Shown here: piece after piece, positions 1-7,458 of the stretch | Position numbering within the stretch: the stretch's first letter is position 1 | How the letters are laid out: the number at the start of each line of letters is the position of its first letter | Assembly: GCA_965653225.1 (NCBI GenBank) | Contig: CBFGZI010000089.1 | Coordinates: 1 to 16,180 of the forward strand | Origin: JALZDI01 sp965653225 | Lineage (GTDB): Bacteria; Actinomycetota; Actinomycetes; Propionibacteriales; Nocardioidaceae | Reading direction: 5' to 3' | Length of the DNA stretch: 16,180 nt | Translations under genes and position numbers: made by a program | Notes under the pieces: model-generated | The model's input: the letters and a program-made list of their open reading frames with translations, nothing else | Told to the model about the DNA's origin: nothing | The model's database searches: none

Positions 1-19
1 ACCCGACCCAGGGTCGGGT
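1..19. terminator. GC-rich perfect hairpin at left edge, likely terminator of an off-window gene
   Basis: ACCCGACCC (1-9) and GGGTCGGGT (11-19) are exact reverse complements around a single A, so RNA could form an 8-9 bp stem. No T-tract follows, which is common for actinobacterial terminators. It lies upstream of the transporter promoter and probably closes transcription entering from the left. The stem might extend past the window edge. An operator role is possible because two shorter palindromes follow within 80 bases. Confidence 0.45.
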
Positions 20-104
20 CTGCCGCGCGACCGGTAACCGGGCATCCTGACCGAAACCACCCTCACCTCAACACCGAGGGCGAACGGGTCGCGACCCTGG
101 GTGC

Positions 105-145
105 TTGACAGGGCAAACTGTATACAGTTTTCTGTTTTCTATCCT
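105..145 (+). promoter_or_regulatory. Candidate promoter of the transporter operon
   Basis: A perfect -35 hexamer TTGACA lies at 105-110. The -10 is unclear: TTTTCT (128-133) has the ideal 17-bp spacing but poor sequence, while TATCCT (140-145) fits the actinobacterial TAnnnT pattern but is 29 bp from the TTGACA. The palindrome at 115-130 lies between the hexamers, so a bound regulator would block polymerase. The first start codon is at 175, preceded by AGAGGAG (162-168). Confidence 0.5.
115..130. promoter_or_regulatory. Perfect 16-bp palindrome, candidate GntR-family operator
   Basis: AAACTGTATACAGTTT is its own reverse complement over all 16 bases and is AT-rich in a 70% GC window. Its core TGTATACA is the general kind of short inverted repeat bound by FCD-type GntR regulators (family knowledge). 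It sits directly after a TTGACA -35 box and 45 bases before the substrate-binding protein start. The operon it fronts encodes a GntR/FCD protein, so autoregulation by that protein is the natural inference. Confidence 0.65.
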
Positions 146-174
146 GACAACAGGGGGGAACAGAGGAGCGCACC

Positions 175-1788
175 ATGCCTCGCACCCGCGTCTGGTCGGC
201 ACTGGCCCTGACCCTGGCTCTCGGCCTCGCTGCCTGTTCGCAGCCGACCGGCACCACCAGCAGCAGCGGAGACACCGGCGGGGGTGGAGGTGGTGGCGGC
301 AGCATCAAGGAGGGCGGCACGGCCCGCGTCGCGCTGGCCGAGGCGCCGGACGCGCTCGACCCGACGGTCGCTGCCACCTACGTGGGCCGCATCGTCTTCG
401 CCAACATGTGCGAGAAGCTCTACGACGTCGGGCAGGGGCTCCAGCTCGTGCCACAGCTGGCCGCGGCCCTGCCGCAGATCACCAACGGCGGCAAGACCTA
501 CACCATCCCGCTGCGCCCGGGCGTGAAGTTCAACGACGGCACCCCGTTCGACGCGGATGCGGTGAAGACGACGCTGGAGCACTACATCACCGACCCGCTG
601 TCCGCGCGCGCCTCCGAGCTGGCCGCGGTGAAGTCGATCGAGGTCGTGAACCCGACCACGGTCCGGCTGCAGCTGAGCCAGCCGTTCTCGCCGCTCACCT
701 CGATCCTGGCCGACCGCTCCGGGATGATCCTCTCGCCCACACAGCTGAAGAAGCTGGGCAACAAGTTCGCCCGCGACCCGGTGTGCGTCGGTGCCTTCGC
801 GTTCAAGAGCCGTCCGTCACCGGACGAGATCCAGCTCACCAAGTCGAAGTACTACTACGACAAGAACAACGTCCACCTCGACGGCATCGACTTCTCCGTG
901 GTGACCGAGAACAACGTCCGCGCGGCCAACCTGCGCTCGGGCGACATCGACGTCGCCGACCGGATCGCGCCGCCTGACATGGCCACCCTGAAGGCCGAGA
1001 GCGGGATCAAGCTGTCGCCGTTGACGTCGCTGGGCTACCAGGGCATCACCATCAACGTGTCCAACAGCAACGGTGCCGGCAAGCCCGGCCAGATCGTGGA
1101 CAACCCCCTCGCGGAGCACCCCGAGCTGCGGCAGGCCTTCAGCCTCAGCCTCGACCGTGACGTCATCAACAAGGTCGTCTTCCAGGGCCAGTACGTGCCG
1201 GCGTGTACCCCGATCTCGCCGGTCAACCCGCTGGCACCCGACATCCCGTGCCCGACGCGTGACATCGCCAAGGCCAAGCAGCTGGTCGCCCAGAGCGGCG
1301 TGAAGACCCCGATCCCGGTGACCCTCGTCGTCGAGGCGGCCAACAGCGAGGCAACCCGGCTGGGAACGGTCATCCAGTCGATGGCCAAGCCGGCCGGGTT
1401 CGACGTGAACCTCAAGGCCATCGAGTTCACGACGGCACTCGAGCAGGCCGAGGCCGGCGACTTCGAGACGCTGCAGGTCGGATGGTCAGGACGGCTCGAC
1501 CCCGACCAGAACATCTCGCCCTCCTGGGACCCGGCGAGCACGCTGAACTACAGCGGGGCCGACTACTCCGACGTCAACCAGCTGATGGCGCAGGAGCGGG
1601 CCACCACGGACTCCGCACAGCGGGCGCAGATCTTCAAGCAGCTGTCGGAGAAGTTCCTCGAGCACGGCGACGTCATCTACCTGTACTACCCGAAGGTCGT
1701 GCTGGGTTACACCAGCTCGCTGACCGGGATCCAGTACCACGCAGATGGGCTGATCCACCTCGAGAATGCGGCGTTCACCGGCGGCTGA
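175..1788 (+). CDS. ABC transporter substrate-binding lipoprotein, family 5 (peptide/nickel type)
   Basis: Extracytoplasmic solute-binding protein that captures a peptide-like ligand and delivers it to the permeases encoded just downstream. The N-terminus is a lipoprotein signal: Arg at 3 and 5, a hydrophobic stretch at about 8-20, then a lipobox LAAC with Cys21 as the lipidated residue. A Ser/Gly-rich tether (about 26-48, including eight consecutive Gly) links the anchor to the SBP_bac_5 fold, which fills the rest of the 537 residues, a normal length. Family-typical stretches include PLRPGVKFNDGTPFDADAV near 110-128 and QAFSLSLDRD near 323. The mature part has Cys79, Cys204, Cys344 and Cys359; the last two could pair. 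The ATG at 175 has a strong AGAGGAG six bases upstream. The sequence does not reveal the ligand; the downstream Ntn-hydrolase suggests a peptide or gamma-glutamyl/amide compound. Confidence 0.93.
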   Translation: MPRTRVWSALALTLALGLAACSQPTGTTSSSGDTGGGGGGGGSIKEGGTARVALAEAPDALDPTVAATYVGRIVFANMCEKLYDVGQGLQLVPQLAAALPQITNGGKTYTIPLRPGVKFNDGTPFDADAVKTTLEHYITDPLSARASELAAVKSIEVVNPTTVRLQLSQPFSPLTSILADRSGMILSPTQLKKLGNKFARDPVCVGAFAFKSRPSPDEIQLTKSKYYYDKNNVHLDGIDFSVVTENNVRAANLRSGDIDVADRIAPPDMATLKAESGIKLSPLTSLGYQGITINVSNSNGAGKPGQIVDNPLAEHPELRQAFSLSLDRDVINKVVFQGQYVPACTPISPVNPLAPDIPCPTRDIAKAKQLVAQSGVKTPIPVTLVVEAANSEATRLGTVIQSMAKPAGFDVNLKAIEFTTALEQAEAGDFETLQVGWSGRLDPDQNISPSWDPASTLNYSGADYSDVNQLMAQERATTDSAQRAQIFKQLSEKFLEHGDVIYLYYPKVVLGYTSSLTGIQYHADGLIHLENAAFTGG

Positions 1789-1793
1789 GGCTG

Positions 1794-2747
1794 ATGCGCT
1801 GGTACATCCTCAGACGCGCCGGAGTCTCCGTCGTCACGCTCTTCATCGCGACCGTCGTGGTCTTCGTCGGGGTCCGGGCACTGCCCGGTGACCCGACGGT
1901 CGCGCTGACGGCGGAGACCTCGAGCCCCAAGGTGGAAGCGGCCCTCCGAGCCGAGTACGGCCTGGACAAGCCGGTGCCCGTGCAGTACGTCGCATGGATC
2001 AGCCACGCGCTGCGGGGTGACCTCGGCGTCTCGCCCAAGACCCAGCTCCCGGTGTCGCAGACGATCGCGGAGCGGCTGCCGATCACCCTCGAGCTGACGG
2101 TGCTGGCGCTGTTCATCGCGCTGCTCATCGGTGTGCCGATCGGCATTCTCGCCGCGGTGCGCCGCGGGTCGTTCGCCGACTACGTCGCGGGCACGACTGC
2201 GCTGGCGGGTCTGTCCGTCCCCCACTTCTGGCTCGGCATCCTGTTCATCCTCGCGTTCGCGGTGAACTTGGAGTGGCTGCCGGCATCAGGGTTCGTGCCG
2301 CTGACCGACCCACTGGGCAACCTCTCGCACATGATCATGCCCGCCACCGTCCTGGGCATCACGCTGGCTGCCGTGGTCATGCGGCAGATGCGCTCGGCCA
2401 TGCTGGAGTCGATGGGGGCCGACTACATCCGCACCGCCCGCGCCAAGGGGATGAGCGAGGGGAGGGTGATCTGGATGCACGCGCTGCGCAACAGCCTGAT
2501 CACCGTCGTCACCGTCGTCGCTCTGCAGCTCGGCACGCTCATCTCGGGTGCGGTCATCACCGAGCAGATCTTCATCGTGCCCGGTATCGGCAAGCTCACC
2601 ATCGACTCGGTGTTCAGCCGTGACTACCCCACTCTGCAGGGAGTCGTCCTCGTCACCGCGACGGGCTACATCCTGGCCAACCTGCTGGCCGACATCGGCT
2701 ACTCGCTGCTCAACCCCCGCATCCGTGTCACCGGAGGCGCGCGATGA
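1794..2747 (+). CDS. ABC transporter permease, DppB/OppB type
   Basis: First membrane subunit of the importer, 317 residues. It begins five bases after the binding-protein stop. The chosen ATG gives the family-typical opening MRWYILRRAG, a membrane helix (about 9-30) and the conserved ALPGDP just after it. Further hydrophobic segments at about 100-122, 135-155, 180-200, 235-255 and 282-303 give the usual six helices. The cytoplasmic EAA loop that contacts the ATPases is clear at about 205-237 (DYIRTARAKGMSEGRV), with the conserved Gly219. The gene overlaps the next one by four bases (ATGA), so translation is probably coupled. A longer reading frame upstream runs through the binding-protein gene in another frame and is not used. 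Dpp/Opp/Gsi-type assignment is firm; the substrate is unknown. Confidence 0.93.
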   Translation: MRWYILRRAGVSVVTLFIATVVVFVGVRALPGDPTVALTAETSSPKVEAALRAEYGLDKPVPVQYVAWISHALRGDLGVSPKTQLPVSQTIAERLPITLELTVLALFIALLIGVPIGILAAVRRGSFADYVAGTTALAGLSVPHFWLGILFILAFAVNLEWLPASGFVPLTDPLGNLSHMIMPATVLGITLAAVVMRQMRSAMLESMGADYIRTARAKGMSEGRVIWMHALRNSLITVVTVVALQLGTLISGAVITEQIFIVPGIGKLTIDSVFSRDYPTLQGVVLVTATGYILANLLADIGYSLLNPRIRVTGGAR

Positions 2748-3622
2748 CCGCGACGACAGCACCGGCGCAGGTGCGCACGCCGAGCCGTCGTGGCCGCGTG
2801 CTGCGCCGGTTCCTCCGGCGGCCGCTGGCCGTGGTCGGCCTGGTCGGGGTGACGCTGGTGGTGCTGGTGGCGCTGCTCGCTCCGCTGCTCGCGCCGTATC
2901 CCCCGGCCGCGTCGGACTTCAACGCGATCCTGCAGCCGCCGGGCACCCCGGGCCATCTGCTGGGCACCGACGACATCGGCCGCGACATGCTCTCCCGGCT
3001 GCTGGTCGGTGCCCGTGCCTCGCTCGCCGCGGGCGTGTTCGCGACCCTGCTGGCGATGGTCATCGCCGTGCCGCTCGGGATGGTCGCCGGCTACTACCGC
3101 GGCGTGGTCGACCCGGTCGTCTCGCGGATCACCGACGTGGTGCTGTCGTTCCCGTTCCTGATCATCGCGGTCGGTCTCGCCGCGATCATGGGCCCGTCGC
3201 TGACCAACGCGACGCTTGCGCTCGGCATCGCGCAGATACCGCTGTTCGTGCGCATCGCGCGCGGCGAGGTGCTGAGCCTGCGCGAGCAGGAGTACGTGCA
3301 GGCGGCGATCATCAACGCCGCGCCGACCCGGGTGATCCTGTTCCGGCACCTGCTGCCCAACATCCTCAACCCGCTGATCGTGCAGGCGACGGTCGCGATC
3401 CCCGCGGCCATCATCGGCGCCGCGGTGCTGTCCTTCCTCGGCCTCGGCGAGCAGCCACCGACACCTGCCTGGGGCACCATGCTCAGCGACGCGCAGCAGT
3501 ACGTCACGCAGGACCCGTGGTTCGCCCTGCTCCCCGGTCTGGCGATCGCGGTGACCACGCTGTCGTTCAACCTGTTCGGTGACGGGCTGCGCGACGTGCT
3601 CGACGTGAGGATGTCGTCGTGA
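2744..3622 (+). CDS. ABC transporter permease, DppC/OppC type
   Basis: Second membrane subunit, 292 residues, pairing with the DppB-type protein. The ATG overlaps the preceding stop in ATGA. An OppC_N region has a basic tail (about 10-28) and first helix (about 31-53), followed by the conserved GTDDIGRD (74-81) and the transport domain. The EAA loop lies at about 180-205 (EYVQAAIINAAPTRVILFRH). At the normally conserved Gly of this loop there is Ala192, a small departure from the family. The C-terminus ends FNLFGDGLRDVLDVRM, matching the usual FNLLGDGLRDVLDP pattern. The stop overlaps the next gene's GTG start (GTGA at 3619-3622). Confidence 0.93.
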   Translation: MTATTAPAQVRTPSRRGRVLRRFLRRPLAVVGLVGVTLVVLVALLAPLLAPYPPAASDFNAILQPPGTPGHLLGTDDIGRDMLSRLLVGARASLAAGVFATLLAMVIAVPLGMVAGYYRGVVDPVVSRITDVVLSFPFLIIAVGLAAIMGPSLTNATLALGIAQIPLFVRIARGEVLSLREQEYVQAAIINAAPTRVILFRHLLPNILNPLIVQATVAIPAAIIGAAVLSFLGLGEQPPTPAWGTMLSDAQQYVTQDPWFALLPGLAIAVTTLSFNLFGDGLRDVLDVRMSS

Positions 3623-4644
3623 CCGGCCCGTCGCCGCAGACTCCGCGGCTGGAGGTGGAGGACCTGCGCGTCCGGTTCGACACCGACGAGGGCACGGTGC
3701 TCGCCGTCAACGGGATCTCGTTCGCGGTACAGCCGGGCGAGGTGCTGTCGCTGGTCGGCGAGTCCGGCTGCGGCAAGTCGATGACGGCGATGGCGATCCT
3801 CGGGCTGCTGCCGCCCACGGCGACCTGCACCGGGAGCATCCGCCTGGAGGGGCAGGAGATCTCGGGGATGGACACCCGACAGATGCGCGGGATCCGCGGC
3901 CGCGAGATCTCGATGATCTTCCAAGAGCCGATGACGTCGCTGAACCCGGTGTTCACCGTCGGCTTCCAGATCGGTGAGGTGCTGCGCCGCCACGAGGGTC
4001 TGAGCCGTGGCCAGGCGCGTGCCCGCGCGGTGGAGCTGCTCGACCTGGTGCGCATCCCCGCGGCGGCCAGCCGCGTCGACGAGTATCCGCACCAGATGTC
4101 GGGCGGCATGCGGCAGCGCGTGATGATCGCCATGGCCGTGGCGTGCAACCCCAAGGTGTTGCTGGCCGACGAGCCGACGACCGCCCTCGACGTGACGATC
4201 CAGGCGCAGATCCTCGACATCATGCGCGACCTACGGCACGAGCTGGACACGTCCATCGTGATGATCACCCACGACCTCGGCGTGGTCGCCGACATCGCCG
4301 ACCGGGTGGTGGTGATGTACGCCGGGCACGTCGCCGAGACCGGCGCGTCCGACGACGTGTTCGCCAACCCGCAGCACCCGTACACACTGGGACTGCTGGG
4401 CTCGGTGCCGCGTCCGGACCTGGCTTTGGCCGACCAGCGCGAGCGGCTGGCCGAGATCCCCGGCATCGTGCCGACCCTTCGACAGCCTCCGACCGAGTGC
4501 GTGTTCCTGCCACGCTGCCCCCGCGCCGACGAGCCGTGCCACCGGGAGATGCCCGAGCTCACCGAGACCGCGCCCGGCCAGCGGGCGGCATGCGTGCATC
4601 CGGGGCCGGCCACGGCCGAGCGCAGGGAAGCGGTGCGCTCGTGA
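3619..4644 (+). CDS. Oligopeptide ABC transporter ATP-binding protein, DppD/OppD type
   Basis: One of two ATPases that power import, 341 residues, starting at GTG within the four-base overlap with the permease gene. All nucleotide-binding motifs are intact: Walker A GESGCGKS (47-54), a Q-loop in MIFQEP, the signature MSGGMRQR (160-167), Walker B LLADEP with Asp184-Glu185, and the switch His218 in ITHDLG. The C-terminal extension (about 255-325) is the OppD/DppD type, with Cys-rich CVFLPRCPRADEPC and a later AACVHP, the pattern associated with a cysteine or iron-sulfur site in this subfamily. The stop overlaps the GTG start of the second ATPase. Function is secure; substrate specificity lies elsewhere. 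Confidence 0.94.
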   Translation: MTGPSPQTPRLEVEDLRVRFDTDEGTVLAVNGISFAVQPGEVLSLVGESGCGKSMTAMAILGLLPPTATCTGSIRLEGQEISGMDTRQMRGIRGREISMIFQEPMTSLNPVFTVGFQIGEVLRRHEGLSRGQARARAVELLDLVRIPAAASRVDEYPHQMSGGMRQRVMIAMAVACNPKVLLADEPTTALDVTIQAQILDIMRDLRHELDTSIVMITHDLGVVADIADRVVVMYAGHVAETGASDDVFANPQHPYTLGLLGSVPRPDLALADQRERLAEIPGIVPTLRQPPTECVFLPRCPRADEPCHREMPELTETAPGQRAACVHPGPATAERREAVRS

Positions 4645-5678
4645 ACGCCGCGACACCCGACCCGGTGCTGGAGGTCCGCGGGCTGCGCAAGTACTTCGAG
4701 GTGGCGCGCAGCCGCGGCGGCGGGCGCGTGCACGCTGTCGATGACGTCGATTTGACGATATTGCCCGGCGAGGTGCTGGGCCTCGTCGGCGAGTCCGGCA
4801 GCGGCAAGTCGACGGTGGGCAGGTGCATCGTGCGGCTGCTGGAGCCGACGGCCGGCACCGTTCGCCTGCACGGCCACGACGTGACGCACCTCCCGGAGCG
4901 ACAGCTGCGCTCGCTGCGCAGGCAGGTGCACATGGTGTTCCAGGACCCGTACTCCTCGCTCAACCCCAGGATGCAGGTCGGCGACATCGTCTCCGAGCCG
5001 CTGCGGATGCACCGGCTCGTTCGCGGCCAGGAGGCCGAGCGCCGTGTACGGGCCATGCTGGAGAAGGTCGGGCTGTCGGCGGAGATGAGCAGCCGCTACC
5101 CGCACGAGCTGTCCGGCGGCCAGCGCCAGCGCGTCGGGCTCGCTCGGTCGCTGGTGCTCGAGCCGAGCCTGCTCATCGCCGACGAGCCGGTCTCCGCGCT
5201 CGACGTCTCCGTGCAGGCGGCGATCATCAACCTACTGCTCGACCTGCAGCGTGACATGGGGTTCAGCTGCCTGTTCATCGCGCACGACCTGGCCACCGTG
5301 GAGTTCCTGTGCAACCGCGTCGCGGTGATGTACCTCGGCAGGATCGTCGAGGAGGCGACCCGCGAGGAGCTGTTCCGCCATCCCCGGCACCCCTACACCC
5401 AGTCGCTGCTGTCGGCGGTACCCCTCCCCGACCCGCAGCGCCAGCGCCAGCGGCGGCGGGTGCTGCTGGCCGGAGACATCCCCAGCCCGGTGGACCCGCC
5501 GTCGGGGTGCCGTTTCCACACCCGCTGCCCGGTGGCGGAACTGCCGCTGTGCAGGGACAATGACCCCGCGCTGGTCGACCACCGGGGTGACGAGCACCGA
5601 GCGGCGTGCCACCTCGTGCAGCAGGACGGGACGCCGCCTGACGTGACGAAGGGAGCCGATCCCGTTGTTCACCACTAG
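4641..5678 (+). CDS. Oligopeptide ABC transporter ATP-binding protein, DppF/OppF type
   Basis: Second ATPase, 345 residues. The GTG at 4641 overlaps the previous stop (GTGA) and is preferred over the longer frame, whose extra N-terminus is only the other frame of the dppD-like gene. Motifs: Walker A GESGSGKST (50-58), Q-loop in MVFQDPYSSLNPRM, signature LSGGQRQR (157-164), Walker B with Asp181-Glu182, and switch His215 in IAHDLA. The C-terminal oligo_HPY extension carries GCRFHTRCPVAELPLC, as in DppF/OppF. Its last codons contain the ribosome-binding site and the first 14 bases of the hydrolase gene, so the importer and hydrolase are physically coupled. This completes a full importer: one lipoprotein, two permeases and two ATPases. 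Confidence 0.94.
   Translation: MNAATPDPVLEVRGLRKYFEVARSRGGGRVHAVDDVDLTILPGEVLGLVGESGSGKSTVGRCIVRLLEPTAGTVRLHGHDVTHLPERQLRSLRRQVHMVFQDPYSSLNPRMQVGDIVSEPLRMHRLVRGQEAERRVRAMLEKVGLSAEMSSRYPHELSGGQRQRVGLARSLVLEPSLLIADEPVSALDVSVQAAIINLLLDLQRDMGFSCLFIAHDLATVEFLCNRVAVMYLGRIVEEATREELFRHPRHPYTQSLLSAVPLPDPQRQRQRRRVLLAGDIPSPVDPPSGCRFHTRCPVAELPLCRDNDPALVDHRGDEHRAACHLVQQDGTPPDVTKGADPVVHH
5648..5655 (+). promoter_or_regulatory. Ribosome-binding site fixing the TTG start of the hydrolase gene
   Basis: GAAGGGAG lies inside the 3' end of the DppF-type gene, nine bases before TTG at 5665. No ATG or GTG sits at a better distance in frame; the next in-frame starts (for example ATG at 5704) would remove conserved N-terminal residues. 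It therefore supports both the rare start codon and the 14-base gene overlap. Confidence 0.6.
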
Positions 5679-7455
5679 GCCCGAGCTGGCCGGCACGTTC
5701 GGCATGGTGGCGTCCACTCACTGGCTGGCGTCCCAGGCAGGGATGGCGGTTCTGGAGAAGGGCGGCAACGCCTTCGACGCGGCGGCCGCGGCCGGCTTCG
5801 TCTGCCAGGTCGTGGAGCCGCACCTGAACGGACCGGCCGGAGAGGTCCCGGTGCTCGGCTGGGAGGCGCACACCGAGCTGCCGTTCGTGGTCTGCGGGCA
5901 GGGACCCGCGCCGCAGGCGGCCACCCTCGAGCACTTCGCCGGCCTCGGGCTCGACCTCATGCCCGGCACCGGCCTGCTGCCCGCGTGCGTGCCGGGAGCC
6001 TTCGACGGCTGGCTCACCCTGCTGCAGAGGTACGGCAGCATGCGACTGGGCGATGTGCTCGACTACGCCATCGGCTACGCCGACGCCGGCTTCCCCCTCG
6101 TCGCACGCATCAGCGAGACCATCGACACGGTCACCGAGCTGTTCACCGACCACTGGCCCAGCTCCGCCGCGACCTGGATGCCCGGAGGCAGCTCGCCGCG
6201 ACCGCGCTCGCGCTTCGTCAACTCCGACCTGGCCGCGACGTACAAACGCGTACTGGCCGAGGCGGAGTCGGCCGGCAGCGACCGCGACGCGCAGATCGAC
6301 GCGGCCCGACGCGCGTTCTACGAGGGTTTCGTGGCGGAGACGATCGCCTCGTTCGTGCAGGAGACGCCGGTCATGGACGTCACCGGCGAGCGCCACACGG
6401 GTCTGCTCGGCTACGACGACATGGCCCGGTGGCGCGCGAGCGTCGAGACCCCGTTGTCGCTCGACTACGCCGGGCACACCGTGCTCAAGGCCGGCGCGTG
6501 GAGCCAGGGGCCGGTGCTGCTTCAGCAGCTCGCGCTGCTGCGCGGGTTCGACCTCGACGAGCTCGACCCGGTGGGGCCCGAGCTCGCGCACCTGGTGTTC
6601 GAGTGCGCCAAGCTCGCCTTCGCCGACCGCGAGGCGTGGTACGGCGACCCGCAGTTCGCCGACGTGCCGGTCGAGACCCTGCTGTCCGCGGCCTACAACG
6701 ACGCACGGCGGGCCCTCGTGGGCGAGGACGCCGACCGCGGCGACCTCCGGCCCGGCGAGCCAGACGGCCGGGTCCCCCGCCTGGCGGCGCCGCCCGCGGA
6801 GAGCGCACCGGTCGGTCCCGGCCTCATCGGCTCGGTGGGCGAGCCGACGGTCGCCCCCAGCGGTGAGACCCGCGGCGACACCTGCCACATCGACGTCGTC
6901 GACCGCTGGGGCAACATGGTGTCGGCGACGCCGAGCGGCGGGTGGCTGCAGAGCTCGCCGGTCGTGCCGGGCCTCGGCTTCCCGCTGGGCACCCGGGGGC
7001 AGATGTTCTGGCTCGAGGAGGGCCTGCCGAACTCGCTGGCCCCGGGGAAGCGCCCGCGGACCACGTTGTCGCCGTCGATGGCGCTGCGCGACGGACGCCC
7101 CTGGCTGGCGTTCGGCACGCCCGGCGGCGACCAGCAGGACCAGTGGTCCCTGCTGCTCTTCCTGCGGCTCGTCCACGGCGGTATGAACCTCCAGGAGGCG
7201 ATCGACGCACCCGCCTGGCACACGACGCACTTCCCGTCGTCGTTCTACCCCCGTGAGCGACATCCGGGGCACGTGCACGTCGAGTCCCGCGCCGGCGACG
7301 AGACGGTAACCGGGCTGCGGCGACGGGGACACGAGGTCGTGGTCGAGGACCCGTGGTCCCTCGGGCGGCTCTCGGCCACCTCCCAGGAGCCGGACGGCAT
7401 GCTGCGTGCCGGCGCCAACCCACGCGGCATGCAGGGCTACGCGGTCGGCAGGTGA
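5665..7455 (+). CDS. Gamma-glutamyltransferase-like Ntn-hydrolase, probably cytoplasmic
   Basis: A 596-residue member of the gamma-glutamyltranspeptidase family, which self-cleaves into large and small subunits and uses the new N-terminal Thr as nucleophile. Thr406 in GDTCHIDVVDRWGN is the expected catalytic residue, giving subunits of about 405 and 191 residues. The oxyanion glycines are present (Gly487-Gly488 in GTPGGDQQ), as is a Thr-Thr pair (466-467) where E. coli has Ser-Ser. The N-terminal AVLEKGGNAFDAAAAAGF is typical. There is no signal peptide, so it should act in the cytoplasm on imported material. By alignment from memory, E. coli Arg114, Thr409 and Asn411 have no clear counterparts (CGQGPAPQAAT, Ser424, Gly426), so glutathione is doubtful as substrate. 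The TTG start overlaps the ATPase gene; the regulator gene follows after three bases. Confidence 0.88.
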   Translation: MFTTRPELAGTFGMVASTHWLASQAGMAVLEKGGNAFDAAAAAGFVCQVVEPHLNGPAGEVPVLGWEAHTELPFVVCGQGPAPQAATLEHFAGLGLDLMPGTGLLPACVPGAFDGWLTLLQRYGSMRLGDVLDYAIGYADAGFPLVARISETIDTVTELFTDHWPSSAATWMPGGSSPRPRSRFVNSDLAATYKRVLAEAESAGSDRDAQIDAARRAFYEGFVAETIASFVQETPVMDVTGERHTGLLGYDDMARWRASVETPLSLDYAGHTVLKAGAWSQGPVLLQQLALLRGFDLDELDPVGPELAHLVFECAKLAFADREAWYGDPQFADVPVETLLSAAYNDARRALVGEDADRGDLRPGEPDGRVPRLAAPPAESAPVGPGLIGSVGEPTVAPSGETRGDTCHIDVVDRWGNMVSATPSGGWLQSSPVVPGLGFPLGTRGQMFWLEEGLPNSLAPGKRPRTTLSPSMALRDGRPWLAFGTPGGDQQDQWSLLLFLRLVHGGMNLQEAIDAPAWHTTHFPSSFYPRERHPGHVHVESRAGDETVTGLRRRGHEVVVEDPWSLGRLSATSQEPDGMLRAGANPRGMQGYAVGR

Positions 7456-7458
7456 GCC

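Noticed and set aside
282..300. G-rich tract encoding the poly-Gly linker, considered as a G-quadruplex or repeat element
   Set aside because: It is explained by the Gly-rich tether of the lipoprotein; there is no evidence for a separate DNA role.
3567..5105. Long minus-strand open frame (512 codons) opposite the two ATPase genes
   Set aside because: It lies opposite intact Walker and signature motifs on the + strand, and its translation is low-complexity Arg/Ser-rich.
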